Assembly: GCF_938030815.1 (NCBI RefSeq) | Contig: NZ_CALHII010000043.1 | Coordinates: 1 to 40,032, forward strand | Length of the DNA: 40,032 bases | DNA from: an uncultured Campylobacter sp. | GTDB lineage: Bacteria > Campylobacterota > Campylobacteria > Campylobacterales > Campylobacteraceae | Reading direction: 5' to 3' | Shown here: piece after piece, positions 1 through 8,155 of the stretch | Position numbering within the stretch: position 1 is the first letter of the stretch | How the letters are laid out: the number at the start of each line of letters is the position of its first letter | The notes under the pieces: model-generated | Databases searched by the model: none | The model's input: the letters and a program-made list of their open reading frames with translations, nothing else | What the model was told of the DNA's origin: nothing | Program-made: the position numbers and the translations under genes

Positions 1-2
1 GC

Positions 3-71
3 GACCTGCCGTTTCTGGTGGAAAAAAGCGGTTTGGAGCTGACTTTCGCGCTGGCTAAAGGGCGCGGCCGT
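3..71 (+). CDS. Fragment of a DinG-like helicase at the left edge (foreign)
   Basis: The plus strand from the edge reads DLPFLVEKSGLELTFALAKG then RGR. This resembles the DinG/XPD-type helicase segment that leads into the KGRxRYLC iron-sulfur motif. The match stops at about position 71, where the sequence becomes the reverse strand of virB4. DinG and VirB4 share the bases GCGGCCGT at the switch (63-71), so the join lies in a microhomology. Only 23 residues are visible. The resemblance is from memory of the family and could not be searched. Confidence 0.5.
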
Positions 72-2352
72 CTGTTAAATCCAGTATTCGCCATAGCATG
101 TAATAGGCTACGAAAGAGTTGATCTCATCATCCTTTAACAGATCCGTTCCGTCGATCCCGTAAAGTATGGTGCTGTCGTCGTTAAAATTTAACTCGTCGT
201 ATTCGTTGTCGAATACCCAATCGTATTCCCCGCCTCGAGCCCAAGCTTTAAGAATAGACTTTACGGAGTTCGTATCGCTGCTGCTCTCGGTCAAGCTTTG
301 AAGCATAAGCGACATACCGTAACGCCTCTTTTTTGGATCGGGTATCCGGTCTAATACGCTATCGATCGCGATAAATAAATTTTCCTCCTCCATAGTGGTA
401 AGAGTTTTACCGGTTCTTGTGGCCAGCATCTTCATCAACACCTTCAATCTTCGCCTATTTTCAGGCGTAGCCTCGCACATAAACGGATTGAATCCCGTAG
501 ATTTTCCGGCGTTGATGGTAATATATTTTCCGCCTGCGCAGATGATATTTCCCATCGCTCCTTTATCTTTATCGAGATAGACGAAAAACGCCTTTTTACG
601 ATTATCCGGAATATCGTTAGGAAATGTGCTTTTATTATTAAATTTATGAAGTTGATCCAGCAGAAAATTCATAAGTACCGTCTTACCGCCGCTTGATTGA
701 CCAAGAACTAACGTATTGCCGAGTAAAAAATCTCCGAACGTACTGCGATCATAATCGGTTTGATGAAAATTCATATAAAAAGGCTGCTTATTCGGCGTCT
801 TAAAGATAGTGATAGCCTCGCCCCATTGATTTTCATTACGTTTGCCTATAGGAAAATTATGAAAAGCTATCAGACTGGCATAATTTGCCGAGGATATGGT
901 ATGAATTCTAGGTCTAATACCGAAATTGGCAGGAAATTGTGCAAAATATGTTGCAGGAAGTGCGATACTAGCCTCCTGGCAGATAAAACCCTGCTCATTA
1001 AGACGAGTAGAGATCAAATTAGCATCTTTGGCAATTTTATCCTTATCATCATTCAATACAAGTAACGAAAAATGATAGTCTCCAAATATTATCTCGCCGC
1101 TGGAAAGCTCGTCCCTGGCTAGCGCCAGATCCTCTATTTGACTTATGGCGTCGTCCTCGGCCGTGATAAGCCTTTTTTCTTGGAGCTTGATCTTAGCGCC
1201 GGCAAGCTTTTTATTGATTGGAACAAAACTTTGAGTGATGATATAATTGACGTCCTCATACATCAATTTATCGATAATGCCGGTAGAACTTACGCTAGGA
1301 AAATCTTTGATTTCTATGGCTTTGGCAAAAGTGGATTCCCCGGTATTATGCTTTAGCTGGATCGTATGGGCGGAAAATATCACTTCGTTTAAATTTCCGC
1401 TGATATACGAATAGATAGGGGCTTTTGGAACTCTAACAGGATGAAATTTGCCGCTTATCAAAAAATTATAAAACTCGAGCTGCGATGAAAATTTAACCCC
1501 GTCTTTCTCATATGTGGTTAGACGAGTAGGCTTAAAAGCGCCCAGGCGCTGATCTATGTTTTGGCAGATACGACGAAAGCTAGATATAACGGCATTTAAT
1601 TGCTTGATCTTATCCTCTAGCTTAGCACCCTTTAGCGTTACTTTATCCGCCCTTACGATCGGCGAATAGATTACCGTGATAAAAAGCTTATTTTGCTTTA
1701 AACTACTCCCCTCAAAACTCTCGTAATATTTGTCGTTTAGACTTTGTAAAAACTCATTGTCAAATTTGCTATCAAAGCGTTCGGATATATTCATCCTGCA
1801 GTTGTGAAAGTAAAACGATACGTTTTCTTCTGCAAACTGCTGAAAGAAATTGTTTAGATTATCCTTGTTTACGCCTATGTCTATTTCATTTTCAAGCTCA
1901 AACGGTACGCCGGCAACCTGCCAAGTAGCCATAAAATCAAAATCCTTAGTAATTACTATGTCTTTTACCAAAGTCTGATACGGAAGGTATCCGCCGATAT
2001 GCGGAATTTGATTTAGCCCATTAAGTGGAGTAAGCTTAGGATAGCCGAAATTTACAAGGTTTTTATTTTTCTCATAGGCACTGGCATTATAAGCTTTTGC
2101 TCCATAAAATGACCTGCTAAGAGGGTTAGAGAAAAACCTAACCTTAAGCATAATAAGCCTAAAAGCATTATCATCTTTTTTGGTCACCTCTTTCATAACC
2201 CAAATTATGACCGGGATAAAAATCAGCAAATAGCGATTTGTAGCAAAAAAGATTAGCGTCAGAGGCACTACGGTAAAAATAAGAGGCAATATAGGTACAC
2301 CCGCAATAGTTGCGGGTCTGGTCATCGCCTTATAGACGAGCTCCTCGTTCAT
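55..2352 (-). CDS. virB4: VirB3-VirB4 fusion ATPase, C-terminus lost
   Basis: VirB4 is the large cytoplasmic ATPase that powers assembly of type IV secretion channels. Residues 1 to about 85 look like VirB3: MTRPATIAGVP followed by two hydrophobic segments. The rest is the VirB4 N-terminal domain and the start of the ATPase domain, with Walker A GQSSGGKT near residue 555. Such B3-B4 fusions are common in Campylobacter systems and run to about 920 residues. This one ends at 765, just after DLTDGR and before the expected Walker B (IDEFW-like) segment. The last residues (AL, stop) come from foreign sequence, so the gene is truncated at the junction near 63-71. It lies 10 bp downstream of virB2 on the same strand. 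As written it should not be a functional ATPase. Confidence 0.9.
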   Translation of the reverse strand: MNEELVYKAMTRPATIAGVPILPLIFTVVPLTLIFFATNRYLLIFIPVIIWVMKEVTKKDDNAFRLIMLKVRFFSNPLSRSFYGAKAYNASAYEKNKNLVNFGYPKLTPLNGLNQIPHIGGYLPYQTLVKDIVITKDFDFMATWQVAGVPFELENEIDIGVNKDNLNNFFQQFAEENVSFYFHNCRMNISERFDSKFDNEFLQSLNDKYYESFEGSSLKQNKLFITVIYSPIVRADKVTLKGAKLEDKIKQLNAVISSFRRICQNIDQRLGAFKPTRLTTYEKDGVKFSSQLEFYNFLISGKFHPVRVPKAPIYSYISGNLNEVIFSAHTIQLKHNTGESTFAKAIEIKDFPSVSSTGIIDKLMYEDVNYIITQSFVPINKKLAGAKIKLQEKRLITAEDDAISQIEDLALARDELSSGEIIFGDYHFSLLVLNDDKDKIAKDANLISTRLNEQGFICQEASIALPATYFAQFPANFGIRPRIHTISSANYASLIAFHNFPIGKRNENQWGEAITIFKTPNKQPFYMNFHQTDYDRSTFGDFLLGNTLVLGQSSGGKTVLMNFLLDQLHKFNNKSTFPNDIPDNRKKAFFVYLDKDKGAMGNIICAGGKYITINAGKSTGFNPFMCEATPENRRRLKVLMKMLATRTGKTLTTMEEENLFIAIDSVLDRIPDPKKRRYGMSLMLQSLTESSSDTNSVKSILKAWARGGEYDWVFDNEYDELNFNDDSTILYGIDGTDLLKDDEINSFVAYYMLWRILDLTDGRAL

Positions 2353-2362
2353 ATTCTACCTT

Positions 2363-2698
2363 TTATTTGTGCATAAAGTAGTTGACGATCTCCGTAATTG
2401 AAATGAGTGCTATAAGTGCTATTGCGGGCTTTGAGAACTCTTGTTTCCAATCTGCACCGCCCGAAGCTACTTTGATAGTCGCAAAAATAGCCCATACCGC
2501 GATTGCAACGCCGCCGAAGGTATAAGCCCATGTTCTAACTTCTGTTAGAGCGCTAGTTGCTTTATTAAGACCTCCGATAGCAAATGCACTATCCGGAATT
2601 ACGGAAAAAAGTAAAGCTATCAAAAATAGCTTAACCATCTGAGACGATAGTTTACTAGCGCTCTCGTTAGTAAACACTCTTGAAAAGCCTAAGCGCAT
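2363..2698 (-). CDS. virB2: VirB2-type pilin (TrbC/VirB2 family)
   Basis: This is a 111-residue protein of typical VirB2 size. It has a signal-peptide-like segment ending near SAFAIGG (about residues 24-42) and two further hydrophobic helices (about 54-72 and 88-106) around a short polar loop with SGGADWK. This is the usual layout of a cyclisable or processed conjugative pilin. A strong Shine-Dalgarno sequence (AAGGAG) sits 5 bases before the ATG. It precedes the virB3/B4 fusion by 10 bp, so the two are cotranscribed. The upstream region carries both repeat families described at 2732-2824, making this operon a likely target of plasmid regulators. Confidence 0.85.
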   Translation of the reverse strand: MRLGFSRVFTNESASKLSSQMVKLFLIALLFSVIPDSAFAIGGLNKATSALTEVRTWAYTFGGVAIAVWAIFATIKVASGGADWKQEFSKPAIALIALISITEIVNYFMHK

Positions 2699-2731
2699 TT
2701 AGACTCCTTTTTTTAGAAGTAAAGCGTAAAT

Positions 2732-2785
2732 TTTAATTTACTTTATAATTTTAATACAAAGTAAATTAAAATAAACTTAAGTATA
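2732..2785. promoter_or_regulatory. 13-bp inverted repeat and 10-bp-phased repeats upstream of virB2
   Basis: TTTAATTTACTTT (2732-2744) and its exact complement AAAGTAAATTAAA (2758-2770) flank 13 bases. The right arm continues as AAAGTAAATT-AAAATAAACT, two units in 10-bp phase related to the AATGTAACTT repeats elsewhere in the window. The site lies 34-72 bp upstream of the virB2 ATG, where an operator would be. Confidence 0.55.
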
Positions 2786-2799
2786 TGAGATAATAGAAA

Positions 2800-2824
2800 T
2801 TTTAATATTGAAATAATATTAAAA
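2800..2824. repeat. Palindrome TTTTAATATT-N5-AATATTAAAA, copy 1 of 3
   Basis: This is a perfect 10-bp inverted repeat around GAAAT. The same two arms with the same 5-bp gap recur at 8278-8302 and 29832-29856. Here the site lies between virB2 and eexN, about 100 bp upstream of virB2. It is probably a protein-binding site; the binder is unknown. Confidence 0.6.
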
Positions 2825-2873
2825 TCTTATTTTTCCCCGAGAAAAACTTTTTATCCTCTAAGCCTACGATTTT

Positions 2874-3272
2874 TTACTTCTGCCCTCCAGTAAAATATTT
2901 TTTACGCTCATTAAATCTATATTCTTCTAACCCCTTACTTGCATTTTCACAATTTTTGTGCATTTTGCTTCCTTCTTCTATCTTATCCCAATCGCAATTC
3001 TTTTCTACCTCTTTAGCTTCCTCTATATGCTTTTCATAGTATTCTACCGTCATAACTTTTATATCATTAACTGATTCTTTGGCGTTTACGCAATTCTTAT
3101 AGGAATTGCTCCCGTCTTTAAGGGTATTGAAATCGCACTTTGCCAAAACCTCTTTGGCTTCGTCAAGATGAGCGTCGTAATACTCCTTAGTCTTTACCTC
3201 GGTATCGTCACCGCAGCCTACTAACAAAGCAGCCAATGCAAGTGCACCTAAAAGCGTCTTAGTGTTTTTCAT
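2874..3272 (-). CDS. eexN: EexN-type entry-exclusion lipoprotein with two repeats
   Basis: This is a secreted lipoprotein. It has MKN, a hydrophobic stretch and the lipobox LVGC (Cys20), so it should be anchored in a membrane from the periplasmic side. The mature part contains two copies of an EexN-like unit: EYYDAHLDEAKEVLAKC ending in NCVNA (about residues 31-68), and EYYEKHIEEAKEVEKNC ending in NCENA (about 77-113). EexN proteins reduce redundant uptake of a related plasmid by the mating pair. Most family members I know of carry one such unit, so the doubling is notable. It sits upstream of virB2 in the same orientation, with its own phased-repeat region behind it. Confidence 0.8.
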   Translation of the reverse strand: MKNTKTLLGALALAALLVGCGDDTEVKTKEYYDAHLDEAKEVLAKCDFNTLKDGSNSYKNCVNAKESVNDIKVMTVEYYEKHIEEAKEVEKNCDWDKIEEGSKMHKNCENASKGLEEYRFNERKKYFTGGQK

Positions 3273-3337
3273 TTTATTCTCCTTGTTGAAATTTATCGGT
3301 ATTTTACTATTCGTTTACTTTAAAAAATTTGAAGTAT

Positions 3338-3399
3338 TATAACCTACCTTACCTTAATATAACTTAAATTAATGTGCTTTACGTTACATTAAGATATTT
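3338..3399. promoter_or_regulatory. 10-bp-phased repeat array upstream of eexN
   Basis: On the minus strand the region reads as successive 10-mers: AATGTAACGT, AAAGCACATT, AATTTAAGTT, ATATTAAGGT, AAGGTAGGTT. The strongest matches to the consensus AATGTAACTT are at 3383-3392 and, in the other orientation, 3356-3367. The array lies about 65-125 bp upstream of the eexN ATG. Confidence 0.5.
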
Positions 3400-3452
3400 C
3401 ACATCTTTATTATTGAAAATTTTATACCTCTCATCCGCATATGAGTTTTGAT

Positions 3453-4202
3453 TCAAAAAATAGAACCTACAGGCAAAACCTTTTGTTTTTTATAACCCAT
3501 CTGAATTAGATAGTTTTCGAAGTCATTAATATCCATCGCATCTTTTAACTTAATTACCTTATATCTAGTTTTTGTTTGGGTATAGTCGTCCTCCGCAACT
3601 AGATCGGACACGAATGATATATTATCATTCATCATCATAGCTCTGGTTGAACCCCCTACTAAATAAAAGATGATTTCTGATGCATTTATTATCGCTTGCT
3701 TCTGTGTTTCGAATAAAACACAAGCGAAAAAATCCTTGTCTATTTCTCCTGGTTTATACAAATTCTCATATTTGCAGATATTCTTAAAATTATATCGCTC
3801 ATTGCAAATTCCAAATTTTATTCCATTTCTAACAAAAGATGATCTTACCTCAATTGTTTTCCCGTTATTAAGCAATAAATCTATTTGTGAATTTGAGCTA
3901 TTAAATTCTGTAAAAGATACAGTAGCATCTCCGAAAATTCTATTTATATATACTAACCAGCCATATTCTGCTAAAATACCGCCCATAGCATCAAGAATAA
4001 GCCTATCGTTGTTTCTTGTTACTTCCGAATGGTTCGCAGCATAGGGATTTACCTTTGAAGCAAACTCAGTTGCTTTATCAATAAGCCATTGTTTATTTTT
4101 AGCTGTATTTTGAAAAGCAACCTTAACAATTTTATAAATCTTATTTATATTACTACGATTCGGTGGTGTTTGACATTCTATTATTTGATAAGAAAGTGGC
4201 AT
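3453..4202 (-). CDS. Putative type II restriction endonuclease paired with an EcoRI-family methyltransferase
   Basis: This 249-residue protein is encoded 8 bp downstream of a DNA methyltransferase on the same strand, the usual arrangement of a restriction-modification pair. A candidate PD-(D/E)xK active site is IDLLLNNGKTIEVRSS (D108, E118), with Arg120 where Lys is more usual. It follows an acidic helix (GGILAEYGW, E79) that may complete the site. I do not recognise it as EcoRI itself. The restriction role rests on position and on this motif. The recognition sequence cannot be read from the protein. Upstream ATG spacing and codon use match the methyltransferase, so the two probably arrived together. 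Confidence 0.6.
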   Translation of the reverse strand: MPLSYQIIECQTPPNRSNINKIYKIVKVAFQNTAKNKQWLIDKATEFASKVNPYAANHSEVTRNNDRLILDAMGGILAEYGWLVYINRIFGDATVSFTEFNSSNSQIDLLLNNGKTIEVRSSFVRNGIKFGICNERYNFKNICKYENLYKPGEIDKDFFACVLFETQKQAIINASEIIFYLVGGSTRAMMMNDNISFVSDLVAEDDYTQTKTRYKVIKLKDAMDINDFENYLIQMGYKKQKVLPVGSIF

Positions 4203-4210
4203 AAAAACTC

Positions 4211-5149
4211 CTAATTCATAATCTGTTTTTGTTGTATCAAAATTCTCGAATACATACGCTTACCGTTTAAATAAGCTCTGTCTAATTTTCCATTCCAAGA
4301 TTTTTTTGCCAAATCTAAATTACCATCCTTAACATAAAAATCCATACCTAATATTTCGAATTGAGCCGGATTATATTTTTCTAAAAATGTCAAAGGCACG
4401 CCCATGACGCCTAAATAATCCATTGGAATATTTTTTACTTTAGACACTTCAATAGCTATATAATTATCATATTCTAAATGAATATCGGGTTGATATTTTG
4501 TCTCTAGCAAGTAAAAATTCCTTTCTTTATCCGTTTTTAAATTTGTAAACCAGTATGATCTAGCGGCTTCCGATAATAAGCCATTTGGCCTTTTAAACCA
4601 ACGAATGCAATTATTACCTATCCACATTTTATTTTTGACAATATAAGAAAAACAATTTTTATAGCTTATGGCATTACAGTTTCCTATAATGAGAAATTTT
4701 TTATTATAATTAATCAATATATCTATAAACGCTCTAAAAAGCGAAAATGGCGGGTTGGTTACAACAATATCGCTCTTTTTTAGTAGCTCTATGCTCTCTT
4801 TGTTTCTAAAATCTCCATTATGAGCAACTTGTTTACATTTTAGTCTTTTATCGTTATTTTGAACGGCAATATCATAATTTTCAATGTTCCGCTTAATTTT
4901 TACAACATTTGTATTCTTTGCATTATTATAACTTATGGCAGTAATACTATCGATACCCAATTTATCAAAATTTTCCGCAAAATACCTCACGAAATTACTC
5001 TTTTTATAATCATCGCAGTTACATAAAATCTTTTTTTTATTAAAAGCACTTTTATAGTTTGCCAACTCCAGCTCTATATCTTTTATTTGTGTGTAAAATT
5101 CATCATCTTTCTCTTTAAATGCTTTATTTAATTTAGTATTTTGAGTCAT
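4211..5149 (-). CDS. Adenine-specific DNA methyltransferase, M.EcoRI family
   Basis: This is a DNA N6-adenine methyltransferase. The N-terminal block KDDEFYTQIKDIELEL (residues 14-29), then ILCNCDDYKKSNFVRYFAEN, are hallmarks of the M.EcoRI/M.RsrI family. NPPF at 132-135 is the catalytic motif IV, followed by SLFRAFIDIL. The length of 312 residues fits the family. It should protect plasmid and host DNA from the nuclease encoded next to it at 3453-4202. GAATTC occurs many times in this window, so there is no sign that this site has been purged. The exact specificity may differ from EcoRI because the partner nuclease does not look like EcoRI. Confidence 0.85.
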   Translation of the reverse strand: MTQNTKLNKAFKEKDDEFYTQIKDIELELANYKSAFNKKKILCNCDDYKKSNFVRYFAENFDKLGIDSITAISYNNAKNTNVVKIKRNIENYDIAVQNNDKRLKCKQVAHNGDFRNKESIELLKKSDIVVTNPPFSLFRAFIDILINYNKKFLIIGNCNAISYKNCFSYIVKNKMWIGNNCIRWFKRPNGLLSEAARSYWFTNLKTDKERNFYLLETKYQPDIHLEYDNYIAIEVSKVKNIPMDYLGVMGVPLTFLEKYNPAQFEILGMDFYVKDGNLDLAKKSWNGKLDRAYLNGKRMYSRILIQQKQIMN

Positions 5150-5162
5150 ATTTTATTACCTA

Positions 5163-5282
5163 TCATTCATTGCTCGTAAGCACGATATATCGAGCGATAT
5201 TTTCGAAGCGGCCTGCACGAACACAACCGCTGCATTCGAAACTCTGCCAGTGGGCGCGGATCACATTTGCTTTGACTTGCAT
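5163..5282 (-). CDS. Possible 39-residue protein upstream of the methyltransferase
   Basis: A short reading frame (MQVKANVIRAHWQSFECSGC...) lies between the phased repeats at 5295-5345 and the methyltransferase start 13 bp downstream. An AAAGGTAAAAC stretch before its ATG could serve as ribosome-binding site. It contains CSGC and no recognised domain. It could be a leader peptide, a degraded gene or chance. Confidence 0.3.
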   Translation of the reverse strand: MQVKANVIRAHWQSFECSGCVRAGRFENIARYIVLTSNE

Positions 5283-5294
5283 GTTTTACCTTTA

Positions 5295-5345
5295 TTTTAA
5301 TGTAGCTTAATATATCTTAAAGCAAACTACATTAAGTTACATTAT
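5295..5345. promoter_or_regulatory. Opposed pairs of 10-bp repeats
   Basis: Plus strand: AATGTAGCTT directly followed by AATATATCTT (5299-5318). Minus strand: AATGTAACTT directly followed by AATGTAGTTT (5344-5325). Two tandem 10-mers thus face two on the other strand with a gap of about 6 bp. The site lies between the kinase gene (ending at 5342) and the small ORF plus methyltransferase. It is the cleanest example of the array. Confidence 0.6.
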
Positions 5346-6412
5346 AATTCTCTATCAATTGATTTTAAATCGTTATTGATACTTAGATCCGCTTTGCCTG
5401 ATTTTTCGTTTTTAATACTTGAAAGATACCTTTTGCTGCGATTTTTCAATAAATTCTCCGCATTCTCTAAAACATTCCGAGCGTGCGGATCTTTAATTTG
5501 AATCGCGCTTTTTACACTCTTAAAGCCTTTTTCGTTTTCAAATTTAATCCTCAGGGTTTCTTCCAAAATCAAAGTTTTTCTAGATTTTATCATGGTCTTT
5601 AAAAAATTCTTATGATTATTCGAGATATAAGGCGTATTGTCCACTATCTCATTTATCTTTTTAATGTCTACTCTCTGTGTTATTCTTTTCAAAGCCTCGA
5701 TACAATCGTTATCAGTAGTAGTTTTTAAAAAGTTAAACGGATTTATCTTAACGCCGTTTTTCCGTATAGCGGAATTTGGAAAAACGTAAATTCTTTTTTC
5801 TATCTCCTCTTTACTATTCATAACGTTCTTAAAGCCCTCCTCACCCATTTGCGGATACAGACATGAGCCGCAATCAAAAATAGGAGCCGGCTTACAATTT
5901 GCGTTAGTGGGATCAACTAAAAACCCCCAATTACCATTATGTCTATCGAAATTTCCAAGCAGAGTGTCGCCTATAAACATATCCCAAAAAAATTGCTTGA
6001 CTTCGGCCTGGTCTATATTAAATTGAACCTGATTGTCTATGGTATATAAAATATCGTTAAGCTCGGTGCCGTATCCATTGCCAGAACTATCTATAACGCT
6101 ATTTTTTAGCGAAGCAAAATCAAAAAAATCAAATCCGCCTTGCGTAAAATCCTTGCAGGCTACAACCACTTTATCGTTAAATTTTCCAAGAATCGTGTCT
6201 TGAGCGTCTAAACCTAAGCTTTTAAAAATATGACAAGATATGTATTCGCTAAAACAGCTATTGGTGTATGAGATCGCACTGTTTTTTGAAGGCTTGGGCG
6301 GAAATTTAAGCATATAAAGCTCGTCATTATAAAATATGGAAATTTTACTTCCGTTTGCGCCGCCGTAGGCTTTATAGTGCCTTTTGCAGTTCGTAAAATC
6401 TATCTCTTGCAT
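5342..6412 (-). CDS. HipA/CtkA-like serine-threonine kinase (probable toxin)
   Basis: The protein begins YKAYGGANGSKISIFYNDEL then YMLKFPP, close to the start of the Helicobacter pylori kinase CtkA (a HipA-related family). The HipA-type catalytic loop GNFDRHNGNWG is at 152-162 (Asp155, Asn160) and the Mg-binding motif IFDCG at 177-181 replaces DFG. Lys36 in the YMLKF strand is a candidate ATP-contacting lysine. HipA-family toxins phosphorylate translation factors such as glutamyl-tRNA synthetase; CtkA acts on host-cell targets. The ATG follows the stop of a 69-residue gene with no gap, suggesting a two-gene toxin-antitoxin operon. Its own substrate is unknown. Confidence 0.75.
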   Translation of the reverse strand: MQEIDFTNCKRHYKAYGGANGSKISIFYNDELYMLKFPPKPSKNSAISYTNSCFSEYISCHIFKSLGLDAQDTILGKFNDKVVVACKDFTQGGFDFFDFASLKNSVIDSSGNGYGTELNDILYTIDNQVQFNIDQAEVKQFFWDMFIGDTLLGNFDRHNGNWGFLVDPTNANCKPAPIFDCGSCLYPQMGEEGFKNVMNSKEEIEKRIYVFPNSAIRKNGVKINPFNFLKTTTDNDCIEALKRITQRVDIKKINEIVDNTPYISNNHKNFLKTMIKSRKTLILEETLRIKFENEKGFKSVKSAIQIKDPHARNVLENAENLLKNRSKRYLSSIKNEKSGKADLSINNDLKSIDREL

Positions 6413-6622
6413 CTATATTCCTAAATATTTCTCTCTAAGAAAGTCAGCGAGCTCTTTTGAAATTTCTCCGCCATGCTGCGAGGCGTTTATAGAGCCGTAA
6501 AGCTCGCCCCAATAAATATCCAAATGTAAGGTGTCATTTTTAGACTCACATTCCAACAGATCCCTTATTCTTTCCTGGATATCAAGAGGTAGTGTTCGTT
6601 CATCTAAAGCCGGCTTTTCCAA
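6413..6622 (-). CDS. Small protein encoded directly before the HipA-like kinase, candidate antitoxin
   Basis: This is a 69-residue, acidic, soluble protein (MEKPALDERTLPLDIQERIR...) with its stop codon abutting the kinase ATG. In split HipA systems a small upstream protein can neutralise the kinase, so this is a candidate antitoxin or regulatory partner. There is no DNA-binding motif that I can see, so autoregulation, if any, may fall to the phased repeats upstream (6655-6716). The assignment is from context only. An ATG with a good purine run (GAAAGGGTAAATTTT) precedes the start. Confidence 0.5.
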   Translation of the reverse strand: MEKPALDERTLPLDIQERIRDLLECESKNDTLHLDIYWGELYGSINASQHGGEISKELADFLREKYLGI

Positions 6623-6654
6623 AATTTACCCTTTCTTTTTAGTTGATACTTAAA

Positions 6655-6716
6655 AGTAATTTTATCTTACTTTACCTTAATATAAGATAATGTAAGATAT
6701 ATTAAGTTACTTTACG
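6655..6716. promoter_or_regulatory. 10-bp-phased repeats upstream of the kinase operon
   Basis: Plus strand: AATATAAGAT followed by AATGTAAGAT (6679-6698). Minus strand: AAAGTAACTT (6713-6704) and AAAGTAAGAT near 6673-6664. The array overlaps the last codons of rep and ends about 35 bp before the start of the 69-residue gene. Confidence 0.5.
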
Positions 6717-8155
6717 CTTTCATCTCTTAAAAACTTTTCAAACTGTTCATAATAATCAAAAAATTGTTTATCCATAAACTCGCCGCCATTTTCAACTCTG
6801 CTGTCCTGGATCGAAAATATTACCATAAACTTTTCGTCCTTTTCATCAAATTTTATGCTTTTGACCCGATAATTGTAAAATCCTCTTCTAAAAGCGAAAC
6901 CTACGGAGCCCAGAACCCTCTCTTTCATAAATTTTCGCTGCTTTATGATCCCGATTTCTTTCATGATGCGTTCATATCCCCCATTTGAAAACAGCAGCCT
7001 AATCACTTTAGCAAATCTTCTACTAGGAAAAAATTCTCTAAAATTGTTCTCCCTGTCTACAAATTTGCCCGTGCTAGTGATGACTATATCGCAGCTCTCC
7101 TCTTCTAAACCTAAAATTTTAGCTATTTTCGTTTTGTCTTGGCCGAAAAATAAAGATCTGTTGGCATAGTATTTTCTTAACTCTTGCATAAATTTTAGAT
7201 AGCTCTCATACTCTGCTATCTTTTTTACCTTGTAGTGCACTTCGCTGGTTAGCTTCTCTTTATCAAAGATCTCAACCTCCGGTGCGCCGTTAAGCTCAAG
7301 GAATTTATTACTTTCACTAAACGAGCGCAGCGCTAGTTCCATATCGGTTTCGCTCCTGGTTTTAAATTTTTCCACAAAATCAGACGCAAACCCCTTAAAC
7401 GCTATTCGCATATCTTTTGAAAAAATTTCGACATCCTCGAAGTTTAAAACGCCTTTTAGCTCGGGTAGAACGATTTTATTAAACATTATGCTTTTCGTTA
7501 GGAATTTTTTAAAGCCATCCGGCAACTCTTTTTTTTCAAGATCAAATTCAAATATGGCCGAAAGCTCTTTGACATCTAGTTCTATGCGCTCAATATAAAA
7601 ATCATTGCTTGAGGCGGAATTTGCAAAATTTTGAATATGGCTAATGATATGCTCGTAAAAATGTAGCGAATATTTGCTATTGAAGGCGTTTATACTTTGA
7701 ATTTCTAACAAAGTGTAATCGGATCTTTTAAGCCCGGCAGTTACAAATTCGCGCGTAAAACCAACTTTAGCCATTCCATCCTTTCCTATAGTAGGTGTTA
7801 GAATAAAATTTATAACTTTGAAAGAGATCCATTTGCCGGTAAATTCATCCTGATAGTCGCGCAAAACGTATTGAATTTGGGATAATTTTTGTAATGATTT
7901 CTCAAAGCGCTTTCGCCAATTTGGATCATCGTTGGGATAAAAAAGCTTAAAATTTAAGGAGTCAAATTCCGTGATAATATAATCTGTCGTAGGAGCGACG
8001 TCGCTTGTCTTAATCAGCCAACGAAGCATCTTTATCAAAAAATTTATTACCTTTAGATCGTAAACGCTTAATTTCTTAATGTTACTCTCCGAAGGCATCC
8101 CCAATATTAGCGGGTTGGCTTTTCTGATATGGGTATTTTTATCGTTATTATCCAT
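6707..8155 (-). CDS. repB: Plasmid replication initiator, Rep_3 (RepB) family
   Basis: Rep_3 initiators bind iterons and open the plasmid origin. The N-terminal winged-helix region fits the family: MDNNDKNTHIRKANPLILGM, then NIKKLSVYDLKVINFLIKML, and later TREFVTAGLKRSDYTLLEIQ and NSKYSLHFYEHI, which match the conserved Rep_3 helices. At 482 residues it is longer than minimal Rep proteins (about 300). The extra C-terminal 200 residues have no domain I recognise. It is transcribed away from the iteron cluster (8563-8650). An inverted iteron (8345-8366) and a palindrome (8278-8302) sit in its promoter region, which is typical of autoregulation. Confidence 0.85.
   Translation of the reverse strand: MDNNDKNTHIRKANPLILGMPSESNIKKLSVYDLKVINFLIKMLRWLIKTSDVAPTTDYIITEFDSLNFKLFYPNDDPNWRKRFEKSLQKLSQIQYVLRDYQDEFTGKWISFKVINFILTPTIGKDGMAKVGFTREFVTAGLKRSDYTLLEIQSINAFNSKYSLHFYEHIISHIQNFANSASSNDFYIERIELDVKELSAIFEFDLEKKELPDGFKKFLTKSIMFNKIVLPELKGVLNFEDVEIFSKDMRIAFKGFASDFVEKFKTRSETDMELALRSFSESNKFLELNGAPEVEIFDKEKLTSEVHYKVKKIAEYESYLKFMQELRKYYANRSLFFGQDKTKIAKILGLEEESCDIVITSTGKFVDRENNFREFFPSRRFAKVIRLLFSNGGYERIMKEIGIIKQRKFMKERVLGSVGFAFRRGFYNYRVKSIKFDEKDEKFMVIFSIQDSRVENGGEFMDKQFFDYYEQFEKFLRDESVK

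Noticed and set aside
395..1356. Plus-strand open frames inside virB4
   Set aside because: They are antisense to a well-conserved gene, lack ribosome-binding sites and have no recognisable content.
3453..5149. Avoidance of GAATTC as evidence of EcoRI specificity
   Set aside because: GAATTC occurs repeatedly (for example near 8397, 13031, 20618, 25127, 33510), so there is no avoidance to report.
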